Below are positions 17,051 through 26,601 of a stretch of 64,000 nt of DNA, piece after piece. The notes under the pieces were generated by a model. It did not search any database, had not been told where the DNA came from, and worked only from the letters and a program-made list of their open reading frames with translations. The translations under genes and the position numbers were made by a program. The stretch is from Luteolibacter ambystomatis. Lineage in GTDB: Bacteria; Verrucomicrobiota; Verrucomicrobiia; Verrucomicrobiales; Akkermansiaceae. Location: positions 3,421,754 through 3,485,753 of the forward strand of contig NZ_CP073100.1 of the NCBI RefSeq assembly GCF_018137965.1, in the 5' to 3' direction. Each line of letters opens with the position of its first letter. Position 1 is the first letter of the stretch.

Positions 17051-18343
17051 TCAGGAGCTTTGGCCCAGGTTCTGGATCACCTTAATCAGCGGTAGGAACA
17101 ATGCAAATACAACGCAACCGACCACCAACGCCAGAATCACGATCATGATCGGCTCGAGGATGGAGGTGAGGGCGGTCACGGCGTTGTCCACTTCGTCGTC
17201 ATACACTTCCGCGACCTTGAGAAGCATCTCGGGGAGCTGACCGGTTTCTTCACCGACGTCCACCATCGAAATCACCATCGCCGGGAACACGCTCGATGCG
17301 GAGAGCGGGGTCACGATGGATTCCCCTTCTTTCACCGCTTCATAGACCTTTTCGATGGCCTGGGAGACGACCACGTTGCCAGCGGTGTCACGGGTGATGT
17401 TGAGCGCCTGGAGGATCGGCACACCGGAAGTCACCAGAGTGCCGAGCGTGCGGGAGAAACGGGCGATGGCGCTCTTGCGCTGGATATCACCGAAAATCGG
17501 CGCCTTGAGCTTGAGGTTGTCGATGATGTTGCGGCCGTTCTTGGTGCGCCCCCACATCTGGAAGCCGAAGGCGATGGCACCGATGATGAGGAAGATGAAC
17601 ACCGCATTCGGCAACACGAACGGACGAGCCAGCATCCACTCGGAGAAGCCGAAGACGATTTTCGAGATGGTCGGAAGCTCGGCACCAGGCATGTCGCTGA
17701 ACATCTCCTTGAATTTCGGAACGATGAACAACATCAGGAACACCAGAATCGCCACCGCGATGAACATGACGATCACCGGGTAAACCATGGCGGAGACGAT
17801 CTTGTTCTTCAGCTTGTGGGCCTTTTCCTGGTACTCCGCGAGACGCTGGAGGACGATTTCCAGCACACCGCCGAGCTCACCGGCCTTGACCATGTTTACG
17901 TAGAGCTTGTTGAAGATCTTCGGGTGCTGGGCCAGCGATTCGGAGAAGGTGGAACCACCCTGCACGGAATCGGCGAGGGCGTTGACAGTGGCCTTGAGGA
18001 CAGGGTTCGGTTCCTGCTTGGCCAACACGGTCAGACCACGGAGCAGCGGCAGGCCGGCATCGATGAGCGTCGCAAGCTGGCGGGTGAAGATCATGAGGAC
18101 CTTCGGCTTGATGCGGCCGCCGACCTTGCCTTTCACGGCCTTCGGAGCCGCCTTGGCCTTGCTCTTGGCAGCGGTCTTGCCTTTGGACTGGGCGATCTTG
18201 CCCTTTCCTTCTTCCACCACCTGGGTGGGATAGAGGCCTTGTCCGCGCAGGATTTGGATGGCTTCGGCATCGGTGGACGCCTGGATCGCGCCGATGGTCT
18301 CTTCACCTTTGGCATCAAGGGCTTTGTATTGGAAATTGGCCAT
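17051..18343 (-). CDS. Type II secretion/type IV pilus platform protein GspF/PilC
   Basis: A 430-residue inner-membrane platform protein. It starts MANFQYKALDAKGEE, the usual GspF beginning, with a basic Lys/Ala linker around residues 48-72. Two homologous GspF domains follow (FTRQLATLIDAGLPLLRGL and FSRTLGTLVTSGVPILQALN), and three membrane segments lie near residues 170-215, 240-260 and 400-425. It couples the cytoplasmic ATPase to pseudopilin assembly. It lies between the PilB-type ATPases and the GspG-like gene and is probably co-transcribed with them. Confidence 0.93.
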   Translation of the reverse strand: MANFQYKALDAKGEETIGAIQASTDAEAIQILRGQGLYPTQVVEEGKGKIAQSKGKTAAKSKAKAAPKAVKGKVGGRIKPKVLMIFTRQLATLIDAGLPLLRGLTVLAKQEPNPVLKATVNALADSVQGGSTFSESLAQHPKIFNKLYVNMVKAGELGGVLEIVLQRLAEYQEKAHKLKNKIVSAMVYPVIVMFIAVAILVFLMLFIVPKFKEMFSDMPGAELPTISKIVFGFSEWMLARPFVLPNAVFIFLIIGAIAFGFQMWGRTKNGRNIIDNLKLKAPIFGDIQRKSAIARFSRTLGTLVTSGVPILQALNITRDTAGNVVVSQAIEKVYEAVKEGESIVTPLSASSVFPAMVISMVDVGEETGQLPEMLLKVAEVYDDEVDNAVTALTSILEPIMIVILALVVGCVVFALFLPLIKVIQNLGQSS

Positions 18344-18458
18344 GGATCGGTGGGATTTTTAAAACAAGAACACAGGAAGGGTTTTAGTCTATGAAAGCCG
18401 GACGGGGGGCTGGCGACTCGAAAATGCCGCCAACTTTTAATCCGTGGAATAATGTATA

Positions 18459-20132
18459 TCAGGTGTATTTCAGCACTTCTTCGATGGTCGTCGCACCGTT
18501 GTAGATGTTGCGGAGGCCGTCCTCGCGCAAGGTGTTCATGCCCAGTTCGACAGCCTTCTGCTTGATCACCACGCTGGGTTTGCGCTCGGTGATCAGTTCG
18601 CGGATCGGCTCGGTCACATCGAGAAGCTCGTAGAGGCCGCGGCGGCCCTTGTAGCCGGTCTGGCCACAAATGGAGCAGCCACGACCGGTGTAGAACGCCT
18701 TGTCACCCAGCTCGTGCGGGGAGACGCCGAGCTGCGAGAGGATCGCCTCGGTGGGTTCATACGGAGCGCGGCATTCCTTGCAGATGGTGCGGACCAGACG
18801 CTGGGCAAGCACGCCTTCCAGCGAAGCGGCGACCAGGAACGGCTCGCAGCCCATGTCCACCAGACGGGTCATGGCACCGGCGGCATCGTTGGTGTGAAGG
18901 GTGGAGAGCACCAAGTGACCGGTCAACGACGCCTGGATGGCGATCTGGGCGGTATCCAAGTCTCGCATTTCCCCCACCATGATGCGGTCCGGGTCCTGGC
19001 GGAGGAAGGCACGCAGGATGCGCGGGAAAGTCAGGCCGATCGCCTCGTTCACCGGGATCTGGACGATGCCGTCCATGTCATACTCGACCGGATCCTCGGC
19101 GGTGAGGAGCTTGTGGTCGATGGTGTTGATGCGGCGCAGCGCGGCGTAGAGCGTGGTGGTCTTGCCGGCACCGGTGGGACCAGTGACGATGAAGATACCG
19201 TTCGGCTTCTCGATGGTCTCACCGATGTACTCGTAGATGTGCGGTGGCAGGCCCAGGTTCTCGAGCGAGAGGTTCACCGAGGAGCGGTCGAGAATACGGA
19301 GCACGATCGATTCACCGTGCTGGGTGGGCAGCGAGGAAACGCGCATGTCCACCTGCTTGTCGCCGACCTGCTTCACGATGCGTCCGTCCTGCGGCACGCG
19401 GCGCTCGGCGATGTTCATGTTCGACATCACCTTCACGCGGGAAAGGATCGGGATCGCCAGATGCTGCGGCGGTGGCGCCATTTCATAAAGCGCGCCGTCC
19501 ACGCGGTAGCGGATCTTGAAGTCCTTCTCGAAGGGCTCGAAGTGAATGTCCGAAGCCTTTTCCTTGATGGCCTGATACATCACCAGGTCCACGTAGCGGA
19601 TGATCGGCGCGGAGTTCGCCTCGGCCTCGAGGTCGGCCTGGCTCATGTTCGAGTCACCGCCAATCTTGAGCTGGGCGAGAAGATCCTCCATCGCCTTGCC
19701 TTCGCCGCCGTAGCACTCGTTGAGCTTTTCCTCGACGAGATAGTCCGGGGCGATCACCAGCACGACCTCGCGGCCGAGGGTGAAGCGCAGGTCTTCAACA
19801 GTCTGCGGATTGAGCGGATCTACGAGCGCGATGTGGATGCCGTTCTGGTCGAAGTGAACGGGAAGCGCGCCGTGAAGGCGGGCGGTACCGGCGGGGACCA
19901 GCGCCAGGAGCTCCGCAGGCGGAGTCCAGTTGCGGAGGTCCACCATCTCCGCGCCAAGCTCGGAGGCGACCACAGGCCAGACATCATCGCGATGATTGAT
20001 GACCTGATAGTCGGCGAGGATTTCGGCAGGTTCCTTGCCGCTGGTGTCGATCTCAGCGAGGATGTCCTGGGCGAGCGAGCGGTCGATGAGGCCGCGCGAC
20101 TGGAAAAGTTCGATAAGCTGGGTGTTGTCCAT
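18459..20132 (-). CDS. PilB/GspE-type assembly ATPase, copy 2
   Basis: A 557-residue hexameric traffic ATPase that powers pilus or pseudopilus extension. It has the N-terminal MshEN/T2SSE-N domain (residues 1-150) and SDIHFEPFEKDFKIRYRVDG. Walker A GPTGAGKTTT lies near residue 317, followed by the Asp box, Walker B-like RIMVGEMRD and the HLVLSTLHTNDA His box. A four-cysteine zinc motif (CKEC and CSIC) lies near residues 450-490, typical of PilB/GspE. It lies 33 bases downstream of a second ATPase of the same family, so two extension-type motors are encoded back to back. The ATP site appears intact in both. Confidence 0.93.
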   Translation of the reverse strand: MDNTQLIELFQSRGLIDRSLAQDILAEIDTSGKEPAEILADYQVINHRDDVWPVVASELGAEMVDLRNWTPPAELLALVPAGTARLHGALPVHFDQNGIHIALVDPLNPQTVEDLRFTLGREVVLVIAPDYLVEEKLNECYGGEGKAMEDLLAQLKIGGDSNMSQADLEAEANSAPIIRYVDLVMYQAIKEKASDIHFEPFEKDFKIRYRVDGALYEMAPPPQHLAIPILSRVKVMSNMNIAERRVPQDGRIVKQVGDKQVDMRVSSLPTQHGESIVLRILDRSSVNLSLENLGLPPHIYEYIGETIEKPNGIFIVTGPTGAGKTTTLYAALRRINTIDHKLLTAEDPVEYDMDGIVQIPVNEAIGLTFPRILRAFLRQDPDRIMVGEMRDLDTAQIAIQASLTGHLVLSTLHTNDAAGAMTRLVDMGCEPFLVAASLEGVLAQRLVRTICKECRAPYEPTEAILSQLGVSPHELGDKAFYTGRGCSICGQTGYKGRRGLYELLDVTEPIRELITERKPSVVIKQKAVELGMNTLREDGLRNIYNGATTIEEVLKYT

Positions 20133-20165
20133 GGGACGTGGGAAATCGGTTTGCGAGGGTTTGGA

Positions 20166-21824
20166 TCATTCGGCGTCGGCCATGGTGGCGTGGATCACCT
20201 CCTGGGCGGAGGTGAGACCCGCCAGCACCTTGCGGATGCCGTCTTCGCGGAGGGTTCGCATGCCGAGTTCCCGCGCGCGGCGCCGGAGCTGCATGGTGGT
20301 CAGTTCAGCATTGATCATATGACGGGCTTCGTCATCGATCTCGAAAATTTCGAAGATGCCCATACGGCCTTTGTGGCCACCGCCGCGGCACTTCTCGCAA
20401 CCCACCGGTCCGAAGATGGTGGCGGAGGCGGTGCGGGAGGCATCCACATTCAGCGCCCGCATTTCCTTTTCGGTCAGGTCAACCGGGGCCTTGCAGTTCG
20501 GGCAGAGCTTGCGGACGAGGCGCTGGGCCATCACCGCGCGCACGGCGGAGGCGATGAGGAAGCGCTTCACGCCGATGTCCGCGAGACGGGCCACGGCACC
20601 GGGGGCATCATTGGTGTGGAGCGTGGAGAACACCAAGTGACCGGTGAGGGACGCGTTGATCGCGATGTTCGCGGTCTCGGCGTCTCGAATTTCCCCGATC
20701 ATGACGATGTTCGGCGCCTGGCGGAGCATGGCTCGCAGCGCGGCGGCGAAGGTCATGCCGATATCGGTGCGCACCATGACCTGGTTGATGCCGGCGAGCT
20801 CATACTCGACCGGGTCTTCCACGGTGATGATCTTCTTGTCCGGCTTGTTGATGACGTTCAAGCAGCCGTAGAGCGTGGTGGTTTTGCCGGAACCCGTGGG
20901 GCCGGTGACCAGAATGATGCCGTCTGGAAGGGTAATGAGCTTTTCGAAGGTCGCCTGGTCGTCCGAGAAGAACCCGAGCTGCGGCAGGCCGAGCACGAGC
21001 GCGGACTTGTCGAGAATACGCATGACGATCGATTCGCCATGATTCGAAGGCACCGAGGAAACGCGGAGGTCGACCTCTTTTTCCGCCAACTTGAGCTGGA
21101 TACGTCCGTCCTGCGGCAGACGCTTTTCCGCGATGCTCATGGTGCCGCTCATCACCTTCAGACGGGCGATGATGGCAGGGAGCAGCTTCTTCGGGTGATT
21201 GTCCACTTCCACCAGCTTGCCGTCCATGCGGTAGCGGATGCGGACGGAGGTCTCCATCGGCTCGATGTGGATGTCGGACACCTTGAGGCGCATGGCCTCG
21301 GTGAGGATCTGATAAACCAGCTTGATGATCGGCGCATCGGCGCTGCTGGCTTCGTCTTCGGGAAGGGTGAGGTCCGAGACGGCGCTGCTGGTATCCACGC
21401 CATAGAACTGGCGCAGACAGTTGGTGATCGCGTGGTGGGTGCCGCACACGAAGTTCATCTCGCGGCCGAGGACGTGCGGCAGGCTGTCCATCACCTCGAA
21501 ATTGAGCGGATCGGCCACCCCGAGGGTGAGATAGTAGCCGTCGTCCTGCACCGGAATCACGTTGTAGCGGCGGGCGATATCGTCCGGCACCGATTCGGTG
21601 ATGGTCGGCTCGAAAGAAAACGACTCCAAGTCAACGTAGGGAAGCCCGGCGTTTGACGCCAGCACCTGCGCCACGGTTTCCTGAGTCACAGTGCCTTGGC
21701 TCAACAGCCTCTCGATGAGGGTTTCGCGACCGGAAAGAGCGAGACGTGCCTGGGCGACGTCATCTTCGCTCACCATGCCGGACTCGATCAGCAATTGGGC
21801 GAGATATTCTTCGTTGGAAAACAC
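20166..21824 (-). CDS. PilB/GspE-type assembly ATPase, copy 1
   Basis: A 552-residue PilB/GspE ATPase read from a GTG at 21824 (VFSNEEYLAQLLIESG). Upstream in-frame codons pass through the terminator of the cell-wall cluster, so the longer start was rejected. It has the N-terminal GspE domain, SDIHIEPMETSVRIRYRMDG, Walker A GPTGSGKTTT near residue 308, NIVMIGEIRD as Walker B, HLVFSTLHTNDA, and the CPNC...CEKC zinc motif. It is related to the second ATPase but clearly diverged in the N-terminal domain. The two may power different filaments or form a mixed motor. Confidence 0.92.
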   Translation of the reverse strand: MFSNEEYLAQLLIESGMVSEDDVAQARLALSGRETLIERLLSQGTVTQETVAQVLASNAGLPYVDLESFSFEPTITESVPDDIARRYNVIPVQDDGYYLTLGVADPLNFEVMDSLPHVLGREMNFVCGTHHAITNCLRQFYGVDTSSAVSDLTLPEDEASSADAPIIKLVYQILTEAMRLKVSDIHIEPMETSVRIRYRMDGKLVEVDNHPKKLLPAIIARLKVMSGTMSIAEKRLPQDGRIQLKLAEKEVDLRVSSVPSNHGESIVMRILDKSALVLGLPQLGFFSDDQATFEKLITLPDGIILVTGPTGSGKTTTLYGCLNVINKPDKKIITVEDPVEYELAGINQVMVRTDIGMTFAAALRAMLRQAPNIVMIGEIRDAETANIAINASLTGHLVFSTLHTNDAPGAVARLADIGVKRFLIASAVRAVMAQRLVRKLCPNCKAPVDLTEKEMRALNVDASRTASATIFGPVGCEKCRGGGHKGRMGIFEIFEIDDEARHMINAELTTMQLRRRARELGMRTLREDGIRKVLAGLTSAQEVIHATMADAE

Positions 21825-21845
21825 GGGTTTTTTAATCCAGGGATG

Positions 21846-21878
21846 GAAAAAGCCCGCCCGGAAATCGTTTCCCGGGCT
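21846..21878 (-). terminator. Terminator closing the division/cell-wall cluster
   Basis: AGCCCG (21851-21856) pairs with CGGGCT (21873-21878). Inside it GGAAA pairs with TTTCC around a TCG loop, leaving a CCC bulge. On the minus strand it is followed by TTTTTCC. It lies 140 bases beyond the ftsW stop and before the first PilB-type gene, separating the two operons. Confidence 0.75.
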
Positions 21879-22018
21879 GCGGCGTGTCGCACATTGGTCA
21901 ACCCCGCCCGGGGTTGTCAACCAACCACGGCGCGTTTTTCCCGCTTACGCGGATTCCCGTATGAACCCCGTCATTACAAGGCGTGGCGGGCAGCGGGCGG
22001 GCGAAATCGGCGGCTCTA

Positions 22019-23167
22019 TCAGAGCCGGATCGCGTAGCGCTTCTGCTCTCCCAACACCAGCTCCGGAGACTCCTCCGGCAACCCGCGCCGATGGATCCCC
22101 ACCAGCATCCCGACCGCCGCGAGGGCGAAAACGATGCTGGAGCCGCCGTAGGAAATGAAGGGCAGCGGCAGGCCGTCATTCGGCAGGCAGGCAGTGGTCA
22201 CGGCCACGTTCTGCATCGCCGGGACCACGATCATGCACGTGAGCCCTACCGCCGATAGTCGGGCGAAGACGGTTTTCGCCTGGGAAGCGATGCCGATCCC
22301 GCAAACGGCGATCAGCACGAAACAAAGCACCACACCCAGCGTGAAGGGCAGGCCCAGTTCCTCACCGATCTCCGGGAAAATGAAGTCGATGTGGGCGAAG
22401 GTCAGCTTGCCGACGAATTTCTGGGTGCCATTGCCCAAGCCGACGCCGGAGGGTCCGCCATTTCCAAAAGCCACCAAGGCGCGCCACTGCTGCATCCCCT
22501 GGTCTTCCTTGTGGTTCTCCGGGTCGAGCCAGCACTCGATGCGGGTCCATCGCACCGGATCATGGCGCACGTAGAGATAGGCCGCGGACATACCCAGCAC
22601 CGCGACAGGTATCAAAAAACGCAGCCGTGTGCCCGCGCAGAAAAAGACCGTCGCGCAAGCCGCGGACATCGAAAGAGCGGAGCCCACGTCGGTCTCGATC
22701 GCAATCAGCCCGATCGGAAGCCCGATGATCATGCCCGGTAGAATGAAGCCCCGCCAGAACGTCCGGGTTTCCGTCTGCCAGCGGGCGAACCAACCGGCCA
22801 AGGCGATCACGCCGATGACACGGGCGAGTTCCGAGGGCTGGAACGAGCCGACAACCGGCATTTTCACCCAACGCTTGGAACCATAGATCTCCACGCCCAG
22901 CCCGGGAATGAGGCACATCACCAGCAGCACGCAGACCACCGCCAGCGCCCACGGCCAGAGCTTCCGGAGCGGAGCATCCGGCACCCGTGCGGCAACCACC
23001 GCCAGCACCACGCCGACCACCACCATGACAGCCTGTTTCTTGACGAACGAGTACGGAGAAGCCCCCTCCTGCAACACCCAGGCACTGGTGCTGGCCAGCA
23101 TCACGAGACCGAGGCCCACCAACAGGGCAACGGCGATGCAAAGCACGATGGAGCAGTAGCGGATCAT
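22019..23167 (-). CDS. ftsW: SEDS-family peptidoglycan glycosyltransferase FtsW
   Basis: A 382-residue polytopic inner-membrane protein with about ten helices. SEDS-family landmarks include the first helix region ending LASTSAWVLQEG, GSKRWVKMPVVGSFQPSEL, IETDVGSAL, VGLGNGTQKF, FIFPEIGEELG and NDGLPLPFISYGGSS. It polymerises lipid II into glycan strands with a partner class B PBP, here the ftsI-type gene of the same cluster. Position at the end of the mur/fts cluster favours FtsW over RodA. It starts 10 bases after the LysM gene. Confidence 0.92.
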   Translation of the reverse strand: MIRYCSIVLCIAVALLVGLGLVMLASTSAWVLQEGASPYSFVKKQAVMVVVGVVLAVVAARVPDAPLRKLWPWALAVVCVLLVMCLIPGLGVEIYGSKRWVKMPVVGSFQPSELARVIGVIALAGWFARWQTETRTFWRGFILPGMIIGLPIGLIAIETDVGSALSMSAACATVFFCAGTRLRFLIPVAVLGMSAAYLYVRHDPVRWTRIECWLDPENHKEDQGMQQWRALVAFGNGGPSGVGLGNGTQKFVGKLTFAHIDFIFPEIGEELGLPFTLGVVLCFVLIAVCGIGIASQAKTVFARLSAVGLTCMIVVPAMQNVAVTTACLPNDGLPLPFISYGGSSIVFALAAVGMLVGIHRRGLPEESPELVLGEQKRYAIRL

Positions 23168-23177
23168 CTCGTCCGGA

Positions 23178-24065
23178 TCAGTTCGGCACGGAAAGGGTCA
23201 TGCCCGGCTTGAGCTTGCGGGCATCGCTGATGCCATTGGCCTTCATGAGTTGCTCGGGGCTGATCTTGTAGCGGCCAGCGATGCGGTAGAGCGTGTCACC
23301 GTTCTGCACCGTGTAATTGCGACCGGACGCGGTCCTGGGAGCGGGGGATTCCTTCTTCGGGGTCTCCTTTTCCTTCGGCGTGGTGGTCGTCTTCGCAACC
23401 GGGGTGGCCTTCGGGGCGCGCGGCTCCGTTTCCGTCTTGGTCACAGCGGAGAAGCTTTCGGCGGTGCTCTTCGTCACCTTCGGTTTCACAAGAGTCGCAC
23501 CCGGAACCGGTGTGGCCCGTGGGATCTCGACGTCGAATCCACGGTCATCCGGCTTCGACTCGGCGCGCAGGGCCGCGACTTCGGGAGAGTCCATCGCGCT
23601 GATATTCTTGGGCGGGATTTTGAGCAGCAGGCCGGGGCGGATCGCCGTGTTGTTGTTGGCCTCGCGGAGTTGGCTCTCGTCCACCTTGTGCTGGGCGGCG
23701 ATCGACGGATAGTTCTCGCCGCTGCGCACCGGATGGATCTCGTCATTCTTGGAAACGGTCGGCAGAGGCGTGTTGGAGGTCAGCGGAGCAGGAGCCAGCG
23801 AGCCGGTCGAGGCCCCGGCATCTCCGCCACGGCCTTCAAGGCGCCAGTGATGGAAAAACACCAGACCGGCGGCGATCACGTGGACGCCAACGATGACGGC
23901 AAGCGCCATGCCGATCTTGCGGCCGGGCAGTTCGGTTTCGAAGTCACCCGCCATCGCGGTGGCGGCCACACGCTGCTTGCGGTTCTTCGTGACGGCGTGG
24001 AGACGCTTGATGATGCCCTTTTTCACGGGCTCCCGTTTGGTGGGCAGGGTCGGGTGGTGTTTCAT
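23178..24065 (-). CDS. Membrane-anchored protein with two LysM domains
   Basis: A 295-residue protein with a basic cytoplasmic N-terminus (residues 1-50), one membrane helix (about 51-72, MALAVIVGVHVIAAGLVFF) and a periplasmic part. The periplasmic part carries a LysM at about 108-152 (VRSGENYPSIAAQHKVDESQ) and a second, canonical LysM at about 249-294 (YTVQNGDTLYRIAGRYKISP). A Pro/Thr/Lys linker joins them. LysM binds peptidoglycan glycan. There is no catalytic domain, so it is probably a wall-anchored scaffold. Its location between murD and ftsW, in the spot where other bacteria have only mur/fts genes, suggests a role in septal wall synthesis. Confidence 0.85.
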   Translation of the reverse strand: MKHHPTLPTKREPVKKGIIKRLHAVTKNRKQRVAATAMAGDFETELPGRKIGMALAVIVGVHVIAAGLVFFHHWRLEGRGGDAGASTGSLAPAPLTSNTPLPTVSKNDEIHPVRSGENYPSIAAQHKVDESQLREANNNTAIRPGLLLKIPPKNISAMDSPEVAALRAESKPDDRGFDVEIPRATPVPGATLVKPKVTKSTAESFSAVTKTETEPRAPKATPVAKTTTTPKEKETPKKESPAPRTASGRNYTVQNGDTLYRIAGRYKISPEQLMKANGISDARKLKPGMTLSVPN

Positions 24066-24070
24066 CGGGT

Positions 24071-25381
24071 TCAGCGCAGTTGATGGACGATGTCGCGGAA
24101 GACGTTTCCGCGGTTTTCATAGCCGGAGAACTGGTCGAACGACGAGGTCCCCGGGGACAGCAGGACCGTCGAACCCCGCGGTGCCAGACGGCGCGCGGCG
24201 TGGACGGCTTCTTCAAGAGTGGAAACGGTTTCGACCGGCACGGCTTCCGCCAGCACCTTGCCGAGCGGGACGGCGATCTGGCCGAAGGTGACGGCGGCAA
24301 GGCCCTTCGCTTTCAGCAGCGGCACTACCGGCGCGTAATCCAGCCCCTTCTCCTTGCCGCCGGCGATGAGCACCACCGGGCGGGTCTGGGAACGCAGGGC
24401 GCTTTCCAGCGCATGCAGGTTGGTGGCCTTCGAATCGTTGAGATACTCCACGCCATCGAGCGTGCGGATGAGTTCGCAGCGGTGCGGCGGTGGTGCGTAG
24501 CCGTGCAGGGAATCGCGCATGGTGGCGAACGGAATGCCGAGCGCGTGCCCTGCGGCGAGCGCGGCCATGGCATTCTCCGAGTTGTGCAGGCCGCGGAGGC
24601 TGGTGTCGTGCTGGAGATCGAGCACCACCTCGCCACGATAGCGGACGACAAGACCGTCCGAGAACCAGTCGGCGGAGTCATCCTCCGTGGAGAACGTCTC
24701 GGTGCGGGCCTTGCGTTCCGGCAGCGCTTCCCCATCGCGGATGATGGCGATGTCCGCATCGGTCTGGTTTTCGAAGATGCGAAGCTTCGCGGCGAAGTAA
24801 GCCTCCACCGTCGGATAGCGGTCCATGTGGTCCGGCGCGAAGTTCAGCCAGATGGCCACCTCCGGATGCAGCGTGCGGATCGTCTCGAGTTGGAACGAGC
24901 TGAGTTCAAGCGACACCGCCGCAGGCTGATCCTTTTTCAGCGCTACCTCCGCGAAGGGCACGCCATAGTTGCCGCAGGGCGTGCCGCCGAGACCCGCGCC
25001 CGCAAGAATACGGGACACCAGTTCGGTGGTGGTCGTCTTGCCATTGGTGCCGGTGATGCCGACGATGCGGCCGGTGAAATATCGAGCGGCGAATTCGGTT
25101 TCGCCGATCACCTCCCCCGCCTGTTCCGAGAACGCGGCGACATACGGGCCGTAGGTGTCGATCCCGGGACTCACGACCAGCAGATCGGAGACAACGGTGC
25201 TGCCGATGGCGGCGGTGGCGTGGGAGACAATCTCCACACCTTCCGGCATGCCCTTGAAGACCTCGGCCCCCGCGGCGTCGTACACGGACACGGTCGCGCC
25301 CTCGCGCAACGCAAGTGCGGCGGCGGCCCGGCCGCTATGGCCGGCACCGAGAACGGCGACATGTTTGCCGAAAAGAGTCAT
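24071..25381 (-). CDS. murD: UDP-N-acetylmuramoyl-L-alanine--D-glutamate ligase
   Basis: A 436-residue cytoplasmic Mur ligase adding D-Glu to UDP-MurNAc-L-Ala. The N-terminal Rossmann-like domain starts HVAVLGAGHSGRAAAALALR. The ATP loop GTNGKTTTTELV lies near residue 115. The central domain has LELSSFQLE and WLNFAPDHMDRY, and the C-terminal domain has LNDSKATNLHALESAL and SPGTSSFDQF, all typical of MurD. It overlaps the mraY stop region by four bases, consistent with coupled translation in the cluster. Confidence 0.95.
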   Translation of the reverse strand: MTLFGKHVAVLGAGHSGRAAAALALREGATVSVYDAAGAEVFKGMPEGVEIVSHATAAIGSTVVSDLLVVSPGIDTYGPYVAAFSEQAGEVIGETEFAARYFTGRIVGITGTNGKTTTTELVSRILAGAGLGGTPCGNYGVPFAEVALKKDQPAAVSLELSSFQLETIRTLHPEVAIWLNFAPDHMDRYPTVEAYFAAKLRIFENQTDADIAIIRDGEALPERKARTETFSTEDDSADWFSDGLVVRYRGEVVLDLQHDTSLRGLHNSENAMAALAAGHALGIPFATMRDSLHGYAPPPHRCELIRTLDGVEYLNDSKATNLHALESALRSQTRPVVLIAGGKEKGLDYAPVVPLLKAKGLAAVTFGQIAVPLGKVLAEAVPVETVSTLEEAVHAARRLAPRGSTVLLSPGTSSFDQFSGYENRGNVFRDIVHQLR

Positions 25382-26601
25382 GCGATTTTCAGGAGAGCGA
25401 GGCCGAAGAGAGCGAGCATGATGGAAAGCAGCCAGAAGCGGATGATGACCTGGTTTTCATGCCATCCGATGAGCTCGAAGTGGTGATGGATCGGCGACAT
25501 CTTGAAGATGCGCTTTTTCCTCAGCTTGAAGCTGCCGACCTGCAGGATCACGGAAAGGGCCTCCATCACGAACACGCCGCCGATGATGACGAGCATCAGC
25601 TCCTGCTTGGTGCAGATCGCCGCGGTGGCGAGCGCGCCACCGATACCGAGCGAACCGGTATCACCCATGAACACCTTCGCCGGATGACAGTTGAACCACA
25701 GGAAGCCGAACCCGGCTCCCACCAAAGCCATCAGAAATACCGCCAGCTCACCAACATAGCGGTTGTGCGGGATCACCAGGTAGTCGGTGGCCATGTAGAA
25801 GTGACCGGCCAGATAGGCGAGCAGTGAATAGGCGAGCGCCGTGGTGATGGTGCAGCCGGTGGCCAGACCATCGAGACCGTCGGTGAGGTTCACAGCATTC
25901 GAGGTGCCGATGATGATCGCCACAAAAAATGGAATCGCCAGCCAGCTCAGGTTGACCAACGGCGTTTTCCACAGCGGAAAGCACACGGCACCGATGTCGA
26001 TCGGCTCCTTGCCCAGACGGAATCCGGCGATGCCCGCGAGGCGCTCCGCCTCGGTCGCGCCGAAACCGGAGATCTCCTTCTTGAAATAGATGAAGCACGC
26101 CGCCACGACCGCGATCACCAGTTGCCAGAACAACTTGGTGCGGGCGCTGACGCCGTCCGACTTCTTTTCCTTCACCTTCTTGAAGTCATCGCAAAAACCA
26201 AGCAGGCCGCAGGCTCCCATGGTACAGGCGCAAACCGCCACGAACGGATTGAAGACCCGCGCGCAGACCAGCGTGGAAACCAGCACCACGCCGAGAATGA
26301 GGACCCCGCCCATGGTGGGCGTGCCAATCTTGCCGCCATGCAGTTCCGCGAGCTTGTGAACCTCGGCGGCGGTGCGGATCGGCTGGCCGACCTTCAGCGA
26401 GATCAGCTTGCGAATCACCCGCGGCCCGATCAGCAGGCTGAGGATGAAGGAAAGCAGGCAGGCCACCGCGGCGCGGAAAGTGATGTAGCCGAGGAGATTG
26501 AGGAACGAATAGGTGTGCGCCCACCCCTCGGGATGGCGCGGGTTGGCGAGGATCTCGGCCTCGTAGGCGGACTTCCAGAAATCGTAGATCGCGGTGAGCA
26601 T
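25378..26601 (-). CDS. mraY: Phospho-N-acetylmuramoyl-pentapeptide transferase
   Basis: A 407-residue inner-membrane enzyme that transfers phospho-MurNAc-pentapeptide to undecaprenyl phosphate, forming lipid I. It has about ten helices and the conserved segments GTPTMGG, GFCDDFKK (Asp pair), NLTDGLDGLA, FMGDTGSL and MSPIHHHFE. It is about 40 residues longer than E. coli MraY because of extra sequence at the N-terminus and in the loop around residues 175-215. Its ATG shares one base with the murF stop. Confidence 0.95.
   Translation of the reverse strand: MLTAIYDFWKSAYEAEILANPRHPEGWAHTYSFLNLLGYITFRAAVACLLSFILSLLIGPRVIRKLISLKVGQPIRTAAEVHKLAELHGGKIGTPTMGGVLILGVVLVSTLVCARVFNPFVAVCACTMGACGLLGFCDDFKKVKEKKSDGVSARTKLFWQLVIAVVAACFIYFKKEISGFGATEAERLAGIAGFRLGKEPIDIGAVCFPLWKTPLVNLSWLAIPFFVAIIIGTSNAVNLTDGLDGLATGCTITTALAYSLLAYLAGHFYMATDYLVIPHNRYVGELAVFLMALVGAGFGFLWFNCHPAKVFMGDTGSLGIGGALATAAICTKQELMLVIIGGVFVMEALSVILQVGSFKLRKKRIFKMSPIHHHFELIGWHENQVIIRFWLLSIMLALFGLALLKIA

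Noticed and set aside
18714..21656. 980-codon open frame on the plus strand opposite the two ATPase genes
   Set aside because: It is antisense to two unmistakable PilB/GspE genes, has no recognisable domain and its residue pattern (Arg/His/Gly/Val-rich) is that of a GC-rich shadow frame.
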